From Desulfonema magnum (GTDB taxonomy: Bacteria > Desulfobacterota > Desulfobacteria > Desulfobacterales > 4be13), in assembly GCF_017377395.1 (NCBI RefSeq), contig NZ_CP061800.1, positions 4,299,633 to 4,363,632 on the forward strand: DNA of 64,000 nt. The letters are read 5' to 3'. Every line of letters begins with the position of its first letter. Position 1 is the stretch's first letter. The notes under the pieces are model-generated. The model searched no databases, was not told the DNA's origin, and saw only the letters and a list, made by a program, of their open reading frames with translations. A program made the position numbers and the translations under genes. Positions 17,519-28,304 of the stretch are shown piece after piece.

Positions 17519-18235
17519 TCAGGAAAATATTTTTCCATTAAAATCCTCTTTGTTCACTATTGCGGCCCCGCCCTCGTCACTCTGGGTCAGCACATAAAGC
17601 CCCGCGTCTTCCGCATAACGGGCGATCTCATCCTTCATCACCAGCGCACCGATACCTCCCAGCAGCCTGCGGTTTCCGTACTTTGGAAAAGCATTTTTGA
17701 ATTTCGGGAGCTTTTTGCTGACAAAGCGGTCAATCATCCTGGTGTCCAGTTTGTTTTTGATTTCGATGACCAGCACGGATTTCTTGTCGGCTGCCACAAT
17801 ATCATATTCGGCTGTCCCCTTTTTTTTCAGATTTCGGATCACCCTGTCAAAAACAAAGGATCTGTCCCGGAACAGATATTTCACATTGCGGTAAAACAGA
17901 TCCTCGGCAATTTCCCCTTGCACAAGTCCCATATCACCTAGCTGTTTCCCCACAGCATCCAGTTTTTTTATGGTCTTCTGAAGCAGCATTTCAGTTTTCT
18001 TCTGGAAGTTCTTCATATCCAGAATCTGCTCATCGGTTTTTTTCTGGGACTCTCTGAGTTCCGAAATCTGTTTATCCGTTTTCTTCTGGGAGTCCTTCAG
18101 ATCCAGAAGCTGCTCGTCGGTTTTTTTCTGGGACTCTTTTAGTTCCAAAACTCCCTGGATGAATATATCCAGATTTCTTTCTATTCGATCTAAGCGGCTT
18201 TCGCCTGTGTCTTGCTCTTCCATTTTTTTCACCAA
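17519..18235 (-). CDS. Coiled-coil protein with PD-(D/E)XK nuclease-like domain
   Basis: A 238-residue protein. Residues about 30-95 are a coiled coil made of 14-residue repeats of SQKKTDEQ(L/I)LDLKD type (four copies). Residues about 110-230 carry a PD-(D/E)XK-like core: EYDIVAADKKSVLVIEIKNKL, with Asp and the ExK pair in the expected places, then an alpha/beta tail. It resembles DUF3782-type proteins common in filamentous cyanobacteria and Desulfobacterales, whose role is unknown. It sits between purL and purQ and is unrelated to purine synthesis. The start is uncertain (TTG 18235, GTG next, or ATG 18223), with no strong ribosome site. Confidence 0.75.
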   Translation of the reverse strand: MVKKMEEQDTGESRLDRIERNLDIFIQGVLELKESQKKTDEQLLDLKDSQKKTDKQISELRESQKKTDEQILDMKNFQKKTEMLLQKTIKKLDAVGKQLGDMGLVQGEIAEDLFYRNVKYLFRDRSFVFDRVIRNLKKKGTAEYDIVAADKKSVLVIEIKNKLDTRMIDRFVSKKLPKFKNAFPKYGNRRLLGGIGALVMKDEIARYAEDAGLYVLTQSDEGGAAIVNKEDFNGKIFS

Positions 18236-18260
18236 TTCTTCATCATCTTGTAAAGCGCTT

Positions 18261-21299
<3,039 letters not shown>

Positions 21300-21701
21300 A
21301 GTTTTTATTGATTAAAGATTGAGTTTCGGTTATTTGAATTTGTTTCGGATTTATCCTGTGTATTTTTTTAAAATATAAATAATAAACCTGAAAATCAACC
21401 AGAAAGTTGAAATTTTTATACAATCTGTATTGTTTCAGATATTATTCTGAATTTTCAGCGGGGCGGGAATTCTTGCAAAATGCTTCTGATTCTGATACAA
21501 AGCAAAAGTAAAGGATCACCGCGGATGAACATTTCGGACGGGGTTGCAAACTCCGTCCGGCAAAAAGGCAAAAAAGTTGAAGGATTGATTTATCATCCAA
21601 TTCAATTATTCGGGAAAAGCTTGACTATCAAGTATGAAACTGTTCCGAGTTTCAAGTTTCGAGTTCCGAGTTTCAAGTTTCGATTTAGAAAGGAGGGTAA
21701 A
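21300..21701. other. Region between divergent purL and usp, with palindrome and heptamer array
   Basis: Holds a GGACGGGGTTGCAAACTCCGTCC palindrome at 21535-21560 (two sister copies at 24555 and 24612) and a heptamer array at 21642-21682 (GTTCCGA/GTTTCAA). A frame continuous with the usp gene runs through here but is made only of these repeats, so I do not extend the gene. Confidence 0.7.
21642..21682. repeat. Heptanucleotide array (GTTCCGA/GTTTCAA)
   Basis: About six 7-bp units directly upstream of the ribosome site of the universal stress protein gene; they would form part of its leader. Confidence 0.85.
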
Positions 21702-22691
21702 ATGTTTAAAAAAATATTAGCAGCAACAGACCTGATAACAGCTTCTGATGCGCTGGTTTTAACTGCATCGAAAATTGCTGAAAAAGATAATGCAAAACTA
21801 TGTATCCTTCATGTGCTTGAATCCGCTTCTGTTGAAAATCGTTATCTTGTAAAGCATTTCATAACAGGACAGGAAATTATCGCAGGCCCGGAGTACGAGG
21901 AAACCGTCAGGGCGGAACTCAGCAAAACTTATGCTGACATTTTTAATTCCCATACAGATTATGAAATCAGAGTAACCCCTGGTTTTCCCTGGGAGGAAAT
22001 TCTGAGATGGGCAAGGGAATTAAACACAGATATGATCGTTGTAGGCCCTCATTCCGGAAATGCTGAGGAAAAAGGCGTGGTCAGAGTGGTCGGAAAAATC
22101 GGAAGTACGGCAGAAGGCGTTATTACGAGAGAGAACTGTCCGGTGATGATTGTGAATTCATCTGTTTCAAATGAGAAGCTGAGGTTTAAAAGGGTGCTGG
22201 TGGGTATTGATTTTTCTAATTCCTGCGAATGTGCGCTCTGTTTTGCGGTCAAACTGGCTCAGAGATACGGCTCAGAACTTTTTCCCTTTCATATGCTGCC
22301 AGTGCCTCCCATTCCCAAATATTCCCGGGCAGATTATGAGGCAGATATTCGCACATCAGAGAAGAAATTTGAAAACTTCTGCCATGACTTCCTCGACGGA
22401 ACAGATCACGAATATAATATATGGGGAGGTGCGTTGCCGCATTTGGAAATTTTAAAATGTGCTGAAAAAAATAATGCGGATCTGATTATAATGGGTTCCC
22501 ACACTAAGGAAAAGGCCGGGAAATGGTACGCGGGAAGTGTGGTGGAACGGGTCAGCTTCAGAGCGAACTGTCCGGTTATCGTGATCAATGATCCTGAAGT
22601 GTTGTTCTCATGGAAGGACAGTCTGACCGAAAAAGTGAGAGCAGACAAGGAGAGGGACAGACGGATCCATGTCTATAGCAAAAATGAATAA
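21702..22691 (+). CDS. Tandem universal stress protein (two UspA domains)
   Basis: A 329-residue protein with two Usp folds: residues about 1-155 (MFKKILAATDLITASDAL; DMIVVGPHSG) and about 160-300 (FKRVLVGIDFSNSCECAL; DLIIMGSHTKEKAGKWYAGS). The second domain keeps the G-x2-G-x9-G(S/T) nucleotide-binding pattern best. A 25-residue charged tail follows. Such proteins bind ATP and help survival under stress; no specific partner is visible. ATG 21702 is preceded by AAAGGAGGG; the longer open frame upstream is repeat sequence. The hairpin AGCCAGG/CCTGGCT right after the stop (about 22690-22714) may aid transcript ending but lacks a T run. Confidence 0.9.
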   Translation: MFKKILAATDLITASDALVLTASKIAEKDNAKLCILHVLESASVENRYLVKHFITGQEIIAGPEYEETVRAELSKTYADIFNSHTDYEIRVTPGFPWEEILRWARELNTDMIVVGPHSGNAEEKGVVRVVGKIGSTAEGVITRENCPVMIVNSSVSNEKLRFKRVLVGIDFSNSCECALCFAVKLAQRYGSELFPFHMLPVPPIPKYSRADYEADIRTSEKKFENFCHDFLDGTDHEYNIWGGALPHLEILKCAEKNNADLIIMGSHTKEKAGKWYAGSVVERVSFRANCPVIVINDPEVLFSWKDSLTEKVRADKERDRRIHVYSKNE

Positions 22692-23078
22692 GCCAGGGCT
22701 AACCCCTCCTGGCTGAAAGCAAAATCACCCTGAAGATCACCGGATATATTTTTTTACCGACTGTGTAAGAAAAAAGATGTTTGTGTGTATCTTAAAATCA
22801 AGAGGAAAATTTCAGGGATGCTTATTTAAGCGAAATGAACAACATCGGGTAATATGTAAATTTTTATATTGATCCAAATAAGTTAGTTTCGACTCTCACA
22901 ATCAGGCGAATGAAAATTTTATTTTCGCATGGCATGACAGCGACGGGTTTATGCGAAAAATAAAATTTTCACACGCCTTCAGGCCCTGTCTTTATGCTGA
23001 TGTTTATTTAGCTGAAAGTCGTCAGTTTCTCCCTGTGAATTCTCCTTTTTCTACCTCCTGAATACATTCCTCACCCTA
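22692..23078. other. Leader region of the first TPR paralogue
   Basis: Contains an inverted repeat at 22905-22977: GGCGAATGAAAATTTTATTT pairs with a distal arm ending AAAATTTTCACACGCC. A segment at about 22765-22810 (TGTAAGAAAAAAGATG...GTGTATCTTAAA) resembles one at 26155-26205 upstream of the second paralogue, so the duplication that made the pair included upstream DNA. No gene seen. Confidence 0.6.
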
Positions 23079-23108
23079 TTGACGCTTTCCTCCTTTTTAT
23101 GAGATAAA
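23079..23108 (+). promoter_or_regulatory. Candidate sigma-70-type promoter of the first TPR paralogue
   Basis: TTGACG, 18 bp, GATAAA. The same layout (TTGACT, 18 bp, AATAAA) with near-identical surroundings lies at 26762-26791 before the paralogue, while intervening sequence differs more. Conservation between paralogues supports function. Confidence 0.5.
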
Positions 23109-23175
23109 ACAATCAGACAACCGAGAGAGAACACAACATTCGTAAAAAACAAATTTTTTAGAAAGGAGGTCCTCA

Positions 23176-24384
23176 ATGAATCCGATTTTATCTTCTCATG
23201 ATGATAAAGTGACTGATTTCAAAGACAAATGGAATTCTGGCGTTTCATATCATAACCCAAAACTCGCAACGTCCGAATCACCTGACCATATGGAGTCAGA
23301 TTTTTCCCTGAATGAGATCATAAACAACTTTTTTCCCAAACCAGATCAGTCTTCCTCCGAGTTATGCAGTAACGAAGAGAGGAGTGAAGATAAGTTTGCT
23401 CAGATCATTTACCTGAGGCCTTGGAAGTACGATCATAAAAAACTGGCTTCGCAGGTGCAGGACCTTCTTAACTGTCTGGCTCCGTTTACTTCAATAATTA
23501 ATCTGAAAGGCTTGGAACGCTATGTTACCTATCTGAAAAAACAGCCTGCTCTGGCGGACCTGCCCTTTGATCTCTGTCCTGAAGTGATTCAGGGTGTCAT
23601 CAACCAGGGGCTGCTTTGGCCTGATCCCGGGACATCTGTTCTCTTACATGCGGACCCCAAGCTCCCCTATTTTCTTAAAACCAGTCTTTATATGTTTGAG
23701 CGAAGCGAAAAACGCCAAGGTGTGGAAACCGCGTTTCGGGAATATTACGAGGACCTTGCGGTTGTCATGTATCAACTGATGGAATCGAACAAGGAAGATG
23801 AAAAAGAACTGGGAGAATTCCTGATCAGACCGGAATATGAAAATTTTGTCACCGCGCTGGAACTGTCGCTGAATGCCCGTGTATCCGTGATCAATATCTA
23901 CAGATTGCTTTCCAATTACCTGAAGGCAAATGAAAATCATGAATCCGCACTTGCCTTGGGAAAAATGGTGCTGGACGGGCTGAACAGCTATCCCCGGGAG
24001 AAGTTAAGCGGCTCGTCCGGGGCTGAATTCGTTGCCATTGCGGATGATATTGCAAGGGATCAGTTGGCTGCTGAACAGTATTCGGAAGCGGAACGATCTT
24101 ATCAGACAGCATTGGCAATCTGGTTGCAGAACCAAGACTGTGACGCGGATCAGATCAGACGAAAAAGCAGCTCCATTTATCATCAGCTGGGGAGAGTGGC
24201 CCTGGAACAGTGTCAGTGGGAGCGGGCCAGGGAATATTTTCTGAAGTCCCTGGAAATTTCTAAAAAATACAATGATCTGAGGGAAATGCCTGCCACATTG
24301 CGCAACCTGCATCGTTTATGGAAAGAAAGCGGGGATGAGGAACTGCCTGGCGATATTGCAATGGTTTTAGGATGGAATGCATGA
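23176..24384 (+). CDS. TPR protein with STAND-like winged-helix region, paralogue A
   Basis: A 402-residue protein, ATG 23176 with AAAGGAGG upstream. Residues about 1-70 are low-complexity and poorly conserved. Residues about 72-175 (IIYLRPWKYDHKKLASQVQDLLNCLAPFTSIIN to LPYFLKTSLYMFE) resemble the winged-helix linker that follows the NTPase in STAND proteins. Residues about 175-390 are helical, with TPRs near the end (QYSEAERSYQTALAIW; QWERAREYFLKSLEISKKY). No NTPase motif is present, so this looks like a free-standing C-terminal half of a STAND regulator. A same-length paralogue lies at 26956-28164. The function is unknown; the family reading is by resemblance. Confidence 0.7.
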   Translation: MNPILSSHDDKVTDFKDKWNSGVSYHNPKLATSESPDHMESDFSLNEIINNFFPKPDQSSSELCSNEERSEDKFAQIIYLRPWKYDHKKLASQVQDLLNCLAPFTSIINLKGLERYVTYLKKQPALADLPFDLCPEVIQGVINQGLLWPDPGTSVLLHADPKLPYFLKTSLYMFERSEKRQGVETAFREYYEDLAVVMYQLMESNKEDEKELGEFLIRPEYENFVTALELSLNARVSVINIYRLLSNYLKANENHESALALGKMVLDGLNSYPREKLSGSSGAEFVAIADDIARDQLAAEQYSEAERSYQTALAIWLQNQDCDADQIRRKSSSIYHQLGRVALEQCQWERAREYFLKSLEISKKYNDLREMPATLRNLHRLWKESGDEELPGDIAMVLGWNA

Positions 24385-24554
24385 TCATGGTCTGCCTTAC
24401 TCAAATTCAATGATCAAGTTTCTTGACCCGATTCGGACAAAAAGCAAATCACGTCGGGTCGGGAAAGCCCCTCGGGGGCGGCATATTTGCAGCAGCAGAT
24501 TTGCAGGCCCCCGCCAGGCCCATATGCATCAGGCTAAGAATGCGGGACGGCTGC

Positions 24555-24638
24555 CGGACGGGGTTTGCAACCCCGTCCGAAACGTTTGCGGGCGGCGATT
24601 CGGAAAATATTCCGGACGGGGTTGCAAACCCCGTCCGG
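24555..24638. repeat. Two GGACGGGGTT(T)GCAA(A)CCCCGTCC palindromes
   Basis: Copies at 24555-24580 and 24612-24638; a third is at 21535-21560. Each is a perfect or near-perfect hairpin. The preceding 100 bp (24440-24540) is G/C-rich and also palindromic (CCCCTCGGGGGCGG). Confidence 0.85.
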
Positions 24639-24644
24639 CAAAAT

Positions 24645-24853
24645 AATTCCGAACGGATCCGGAGTGCAAAAATTTTATTTTTGCGCCTGCAATTCCGAAC
24701 GGATCCGGAGTGCAAAAATTTTATTTTTGCGCCTGCAATTCCGAACGGATCCGGAGTGCAAAAATTTTATTTTTGCGCCTGCAATTCCGAACGGATCCGG
24801 AGTGCAAAAATTTTATTTTTGCGCCTGCGAAAAAGCATTTTTCGCACTCCGGA
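24645..24853. repeat. Four 46-bp tandem repeats with hairpin core plus inverted cap
   Basis: Units start at 24645, 24691, 24737 and 24783. Each carries CCGAACGGATCC and the same CCGGAGTGCAAAAATTTT core as the 36-bp array at 3787. The array ends with an inverted copy (about 24825-24853: GCGAAAAAGCATTTTTCGC then ACTCCGG). The core is thus shared between arrays with different unit lengths (36 and 46 bp). Confidence 0.95.
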
Positions 24854-24951
24854 GAAAACACCGGAAAACTCGCTTACGCCTAAGTCAACAGTATTGACTG
24901 CGGGGCTTTCCCGGTCTCCCCTGAATCCGTTATAATCAGAATAAACGCTCA

Positions 24952-25305
24952 TGAAAAAGCCGGGTTTTTCGCCCCCTGGTCATAAAAATATTTTGGGTGT
25001 GTCCCACCTTTTACACATCCGAAAAAATCAGCCACAGAGACACAAAGGAACCGCAAAGAGACTTCGTGAAACTTTGTGTCTTCGTGCCTTCGTGGCAAAA
25101 AAACCGGATGGGTCCCGCCTTTTATCCAAAAAAATCAGCCACAGAGACACAGAGGAACCGCAAAGAGACTTCGTGAGACTTTGTGTCTTCGTGCCTTCGT
25201 GGCAAAAAAACCGGATGGGTCCCGCCTTTCACACATAAAACCTGTCCTTGTGTAAAAGGTGGGACCCACCCAATATTTTCGGATAAAAAACCCGGCTTTT
25301 CAGAA
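24952..25305. repeat. Compound inverted-repeat element with an internal tandem duplication
   Basis: Outer arms: AAAAAGCCGGGTTTTTCGCC (about 24955) and AAAAAACCCGGCTTTT (about 25285-25301). Inner arms: TCCCACCTTTTACACA (about 25003) and TGTGTAAAAGGTGGGA (about 25239). Inside, a roughly 107-bp segment with CACAGAGACACA and CTTTGTGTCTTCGTG arms is present twice (from 25027 and 25134). A shorter element with the same outer arms but no inner part is at 43388-43490. Confidence 0.85.
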
Positions 25306-25784
25306 TGTATTTTCACGGTAAGAATTAAAGAGCCTTCCTGATTTTTAACTCTCAATTATCTGATATTAAATATTATAATATCACACTGACATGAATCTGA
25401 CAGTGTCGGAAAATTTTACACTGAATTGTATAATATCCTAAAATTAAAAATAATTTTTTTAAAAAAATAACATAGGGACGATAAAAACAATTTTATACGT
25501 TTAACTTGTTGAAGCAAAACGCTATAATTTATTTTATGCCGTTTCTGTGTCTGTTGTTTTTTTCAATCTCTGACGAAAAAAGTGTCAAGTTTTCCGACAC
25601 CTTTTTTGTTGTTTTTTACTCCTGCCAGTTCCTTAAAAAAATATTTTTTATTTTAATTTCAGATTGTTAATAAATAAAACAGTTTTTAAAGACAGAAAAA
25701 AGGTGTCGGAAAATTTTATACCAGTCCTGTGAAAATAGCTTTGGCTATTAACCAGTTCTTAAAATATCAATAAGTTATAAATAT

Positions 25785-25800
25785 TGGCATAATTTTTGCA
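25785..25800 (+). promoter_or_regulatory. Sigma-54-type promoter candidate
   Basis: TGGCATAATTTTTGCA has the invariant GG and GC dinucleotides separated by 10 bp and a good match to TGGCAC-N5-TTGCA. Predicted start near 25811. No gene follows for over 1.1 kb, so it would drive a long leader or a noncoding RNA. Confidence 0.55.
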
Positions 25801-26050
25801 CAATAAAATATTATCGGGAGTTGACCATTTCAAATCGCATCTGTCTGACAATGCTGACTTTCTGGTTTCTTTTATTGAAAGATAAGAAAAACTCCGGAAA
25901 TCATGTCCGGCCAGATTGAAATCATACAAATTTGTTATGTATTGATCCTAAAAAATACATAATTGAAACATGCTCTTTTGGTCTTAATTTGTTGTTTTAT
26001 TAAGTAATAGCAAATGATTATAAATTAGAAACAAGCTGTTTCTTACATTA

Positions 26051-26066
26051 TGGCATGATCTTTGCT
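26051..26066 (+). promoter_or_regulatory. Sigma-54-type promoter candidate
   Basis: TGGCATGATCTTTGCT keeps GG-N10-GC and is almost identical to the site at 62975 (TGGCATGATATTTGCT). Predicted start near 26077. Perfect 9-bp arms ACTATCAGG (26069-26077) and CCTGATAGT (26125-26133) lie directly downstream, followed by a T6 run. Confidence 0.6.
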
Positions 26067-26310
26067 TTACTATCAGGGTAAGAGGATAGCAGTGATTCGA
26101 TGTGATTTGGAAAATTCTCAGCCGCCTGATAGTTCGCGAGTTTTTTAACTCATATGTAAGAAAAAAAAATTTAGGGTGTATATTAAATTTAAAGGGGAAG
26201 TGATCGGGCTTTGAACATTTTTTTTAATAACCACAAGATGTAACAATGTGAAAAGCACATATCAGCTCCCTGAACACTCAGGTCATCCGTCGCGAAGAGT
26301 GTTTCTGGGT

Positions 26311-26395
26311 GGTGTTCTAAAACTGGACTTGATCCGATATTTGCTAAATTGATTCAATGCCTTAAAAAAATTAAGTCCAGTTTTAGAACACTACC
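26311..26395. repeat. MITE-like palindrome, GTGTTCTAAAACTGGACTT family
   Basis: An 85-bp element with terminal inverted repeats GGTGTTCTAAAACTGGACTT and AAGTCCAGTTTTAGAACACT. Related 88-bp copies are at 37163-37250 and 43488-43575. It interrupts the region upstream of the second TPR paralogue. Confidence 0.9.
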
Positions 26396-26761
26396 TGTTT
26401 CTGAAACAATTTTTCTTGGTCAGTTTTTTATGAAACAACAATTTGATTTTTTTAAAGGGTAAGTACCCGGGCAAAAATTTCTCGGCATTTTTATGCAAAT
26501 CTCATTTCAGGTTTAAGAGATTCCGCGAATCATTCTGCCCTGAAACATATATCCTGGTGCTTATATGCGGTATTTACAATGAAAGATGATGCTCTGCCTT
26601 ATCTAAAAAAGAATTGGTTTATTCATGATGCAGGCCAGGTGAGTTTGAGAGAAAAAATTAAAGGGATTCATTTTATGTGTCGGAGACGGAATATTTTTTA
26701 ACGCACAAATAACCCATACATAGGTAGAATTTTACCACCCTTAAATACGCTTCTCACCCCA
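26396..26761. other. Intergenic region, no gene supported
   Basis: AT-rich. A 40-codon frame (26579-26701) has no ribosome site and no recognisable product. A GGGTAAGTACCCGGGCAAAAA motif at 26458 resembles sequences at 4900 and 53630. Confidence 0.5.
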
Positions 26762-26791
26762 TTGACTCACCCCTCCTCTTTATGAAATAAA
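26762..26791 (+). promoter_or_regulatory. Candidate sigma-70-type promoter of the second TPR paralogue
   Basis: TTGACT, 18 bp, AATAAA, matching the position and surroundings of the site at 23079-23108. Confidence 0.45.
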
Positions 26792-26955
26792 ACAATCAAG
26801 GCTAACTAGACAAAGCCCCGAACGGGTTCCTTGCAGATTCAGGAATCAATTTCAGGGCTCTGTCAGGCTAATTTTCGCTATAACTTGTCCGTTATGAGGA
26901 TATATTAGCGTTAACCAATCAGATTTGTTGGTTTTTTCAGAAAGGAGGTCTGAAA

Positions 26956-28164
26956 ATGAAATATCCGATTGTATCACTCCCTGAGCCGAACCCAAGCGAA
27001 TTCTCCCATGTGTGGAATGTAGCTCTTCCTCATCATCACCCCTCAGTGCCGTTGAGCGAAAAACACGCACCCGAGCGTTTTAATCCTTTTCTGGGTGAGA
27101 TCGTAAGTAATGTTTTTTCCGAATCAATCCGCTGGCCCCACTCGGAGTTGGAAAGGAACAGAGGATTTTTCAACCAGGTTATTTATCTGGACCACTGGAA
27201 GATCGCTCGAAATAACCTGTTTTCGGAAATACAGGACCTTCTCTGCTGCCTGGCACCTTTTGCCTCGTTTATCAATATGAAAGGTCTGGGAAGCTATATC
27301 AGATATCTGAAAGAGCAGCCCGCTCTGGCTAATCTGCCGTTTCATCTGTGGGAAGACATCATTCAGGAAGCAATGAACCGCGGACTGTTTTCACCTGTTT
27401 CTCATATGCCTGTTTTCTTACAGCTGGATCCGATTTTTCCTTTTTTTCTCAAAACCCGGCTTTACGCGTTTGAACGAAAAGAAAAACGCATGGCCGTGGA
27501 AACCGCGTTTCGAGAATATTATGACAGTTTGGCTGAGGCTGTGTATGGTATTATGAAATCGAATCACACAGATAAAAAAGCACTGGGAAACACCCTCGTC
27601 AAACCGGAATACGAGAATCTGGTCACGGCCCTGTATTTTGCTCTGGATGCCCATGAGTCGGTTCTTTCTATCTACAGAACGCTCTCTGACTATCTTGATG
27701 TTACGCAGGACCACGAATTACAGCTCAGACTGGGGGATATGGTGCTGACAGGACTGAAAGACTATCCCCGGGAAAAACTGAATGGAAAATTGGGTTCTGA
27801 GTTTGTTGTTATTGTTGATGATATTGCCAGACACCAGTTGTTCCTCGGGCGATATTCGGAAGCAGAACGCTCCTATCAGGCGGCATTGAATATCTGGTTG
27901 CAGAATGAGGACTATGACGCGGCCATGATCCGGAAGAAAAGCGGCACGATTTATCATCAGCTGGGAAGAGTTGCACAGGAACAGCGTGAGTGGAAACGGG
28001 CAGGGGAATACTTTCTGAAGGATTTGGAAATCACAAAGGAATTCAACGACCTGAAGGGGATGACCACCACATTGCGCAACCTGCGGCGTTTATGGAAAGA
28101 GAGCGGCGATGAAAAACTTCCGGAAGCAATTGCAGAGGTTTTGGGATGGAAAGTAAAAGCGTAA
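26956..28164 (+). CDS. TPR protein with STAND-like winged-helix region, paralogue B
   Basis: A 402-residue protein, ATG 26956 with AAAGGAGGT upstream. It aligns end to end with the protein at 23176-24384: VIYLDHWKIARNNLFSEIQDLLCCLAPFASFIN against the same segment of A, VETAFREYYDSLAEAVYGIMKSN, KPEYENLVTALYFALDA, and the TPR end RYSEAERSYQAALNIWLQNEDYDA. The first 70 residues differ most. As in A there is no NTPase motif. Equal length and shared promoter layout point to tandem duplication followed by divergence. The intervening 2.6 kb is full of mobile repeats. The role is unknown; binding of other proteins through the TPRs is the safest guess. Confidence 0.7.
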   Translation: MKYPIVSLPEPNPSEFSHVWNVALPHHHPSVPLSEKHAPERFNPFLGEIVSNVFSESIRWPHSELERNRGFFNQVIYLDHWKIARNNLFSEIQDLLCCLAPFASFINMKGLGSYIRYLKEQPALANLPFHLWEDIIQEAMNRGLFSPVSHMPVFLQLDPIFPFFLKTRLYAFERKEKRMAVETAFREYYDSLAEAVYGIMKSNHTDKKALGNTLVKPEYENLVTALYFALDAHESVLSIYRTLSDYLDVTQDHELQLRLGDMVLTGLKDYPREKLNGKLGSEFVVIVDDIARHQLFLGRYSEAERSYQAALNIWLQNEDYDAAMIRKKSGTIYHQLGRVAQEQREWKRAGEYFLKDLEITKEFNDLKGMTTTLRNLRRLWKESGDEKLPEAIAEVLGWKVKA

Positions 28165-28195
28165 TCAGAATGTTTTATCATCATCATATCATCAG

Positions 28196-28222
28196 GAGGC
28201 GGTTCAGGAACCGCCTCTTATA
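28196..28222 (+). terminator. Hairpin after the second TPR paralogue
   Basis: GAGGCGGTTC-AG-GAACCGCCTC forms a perfect 10-bp stem 31 bp after the stop, followed by TTATAC rather than a full T run. Confidence 0.6.
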
Positions 28223-28241
28223 CGTTCTGATTTTATTCTTA

Positions 28242-28304
28242 GCCCCTCGCCCCTCGCCCCTCGCCCCTCGCCCCTCGCCCCTCGCCCCTCGCCCCTCGCC
28301 CCTA
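28242..28304. repeat. Heptanucleotide array (GCCCCTC)
   Basis: Nine copies of GCCCCTC, the last partial, ending at the stop codon of the MscS-like gene. It is the most G/C-rich of the 7-bp arrays in the window. Confidence 0.95.

Larger units (their letters stand above)
25306..26310. other. AT-rich intergenic region with TGTCGGAAAA repeats and sigma-54-type sites
   Basis: GTGTCGGAAAATTTTA occurs at about 25405 and 25702, and a hairpin GTGTCAAGTTTTCCGACACC followed by T6 is at about 25580-25607. Two sigma-54-type promoters are listed separately. From 26155 the sequence resembles the leader of the first TPR paralogue. No coding frame is supported. Confidence 0.6.

Noticed and set aside
24423-24935. 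170-residue frame after the first TPR paralogue
   Set aside because: Made of palindromes and the 46-bp array; no start signal.
26579-26701. 40-codon frame starting MKDDALPYLKKNW
   Set aside because: No ribosome site, no relatives recognised, lies in AT-rich intergenic sequence.
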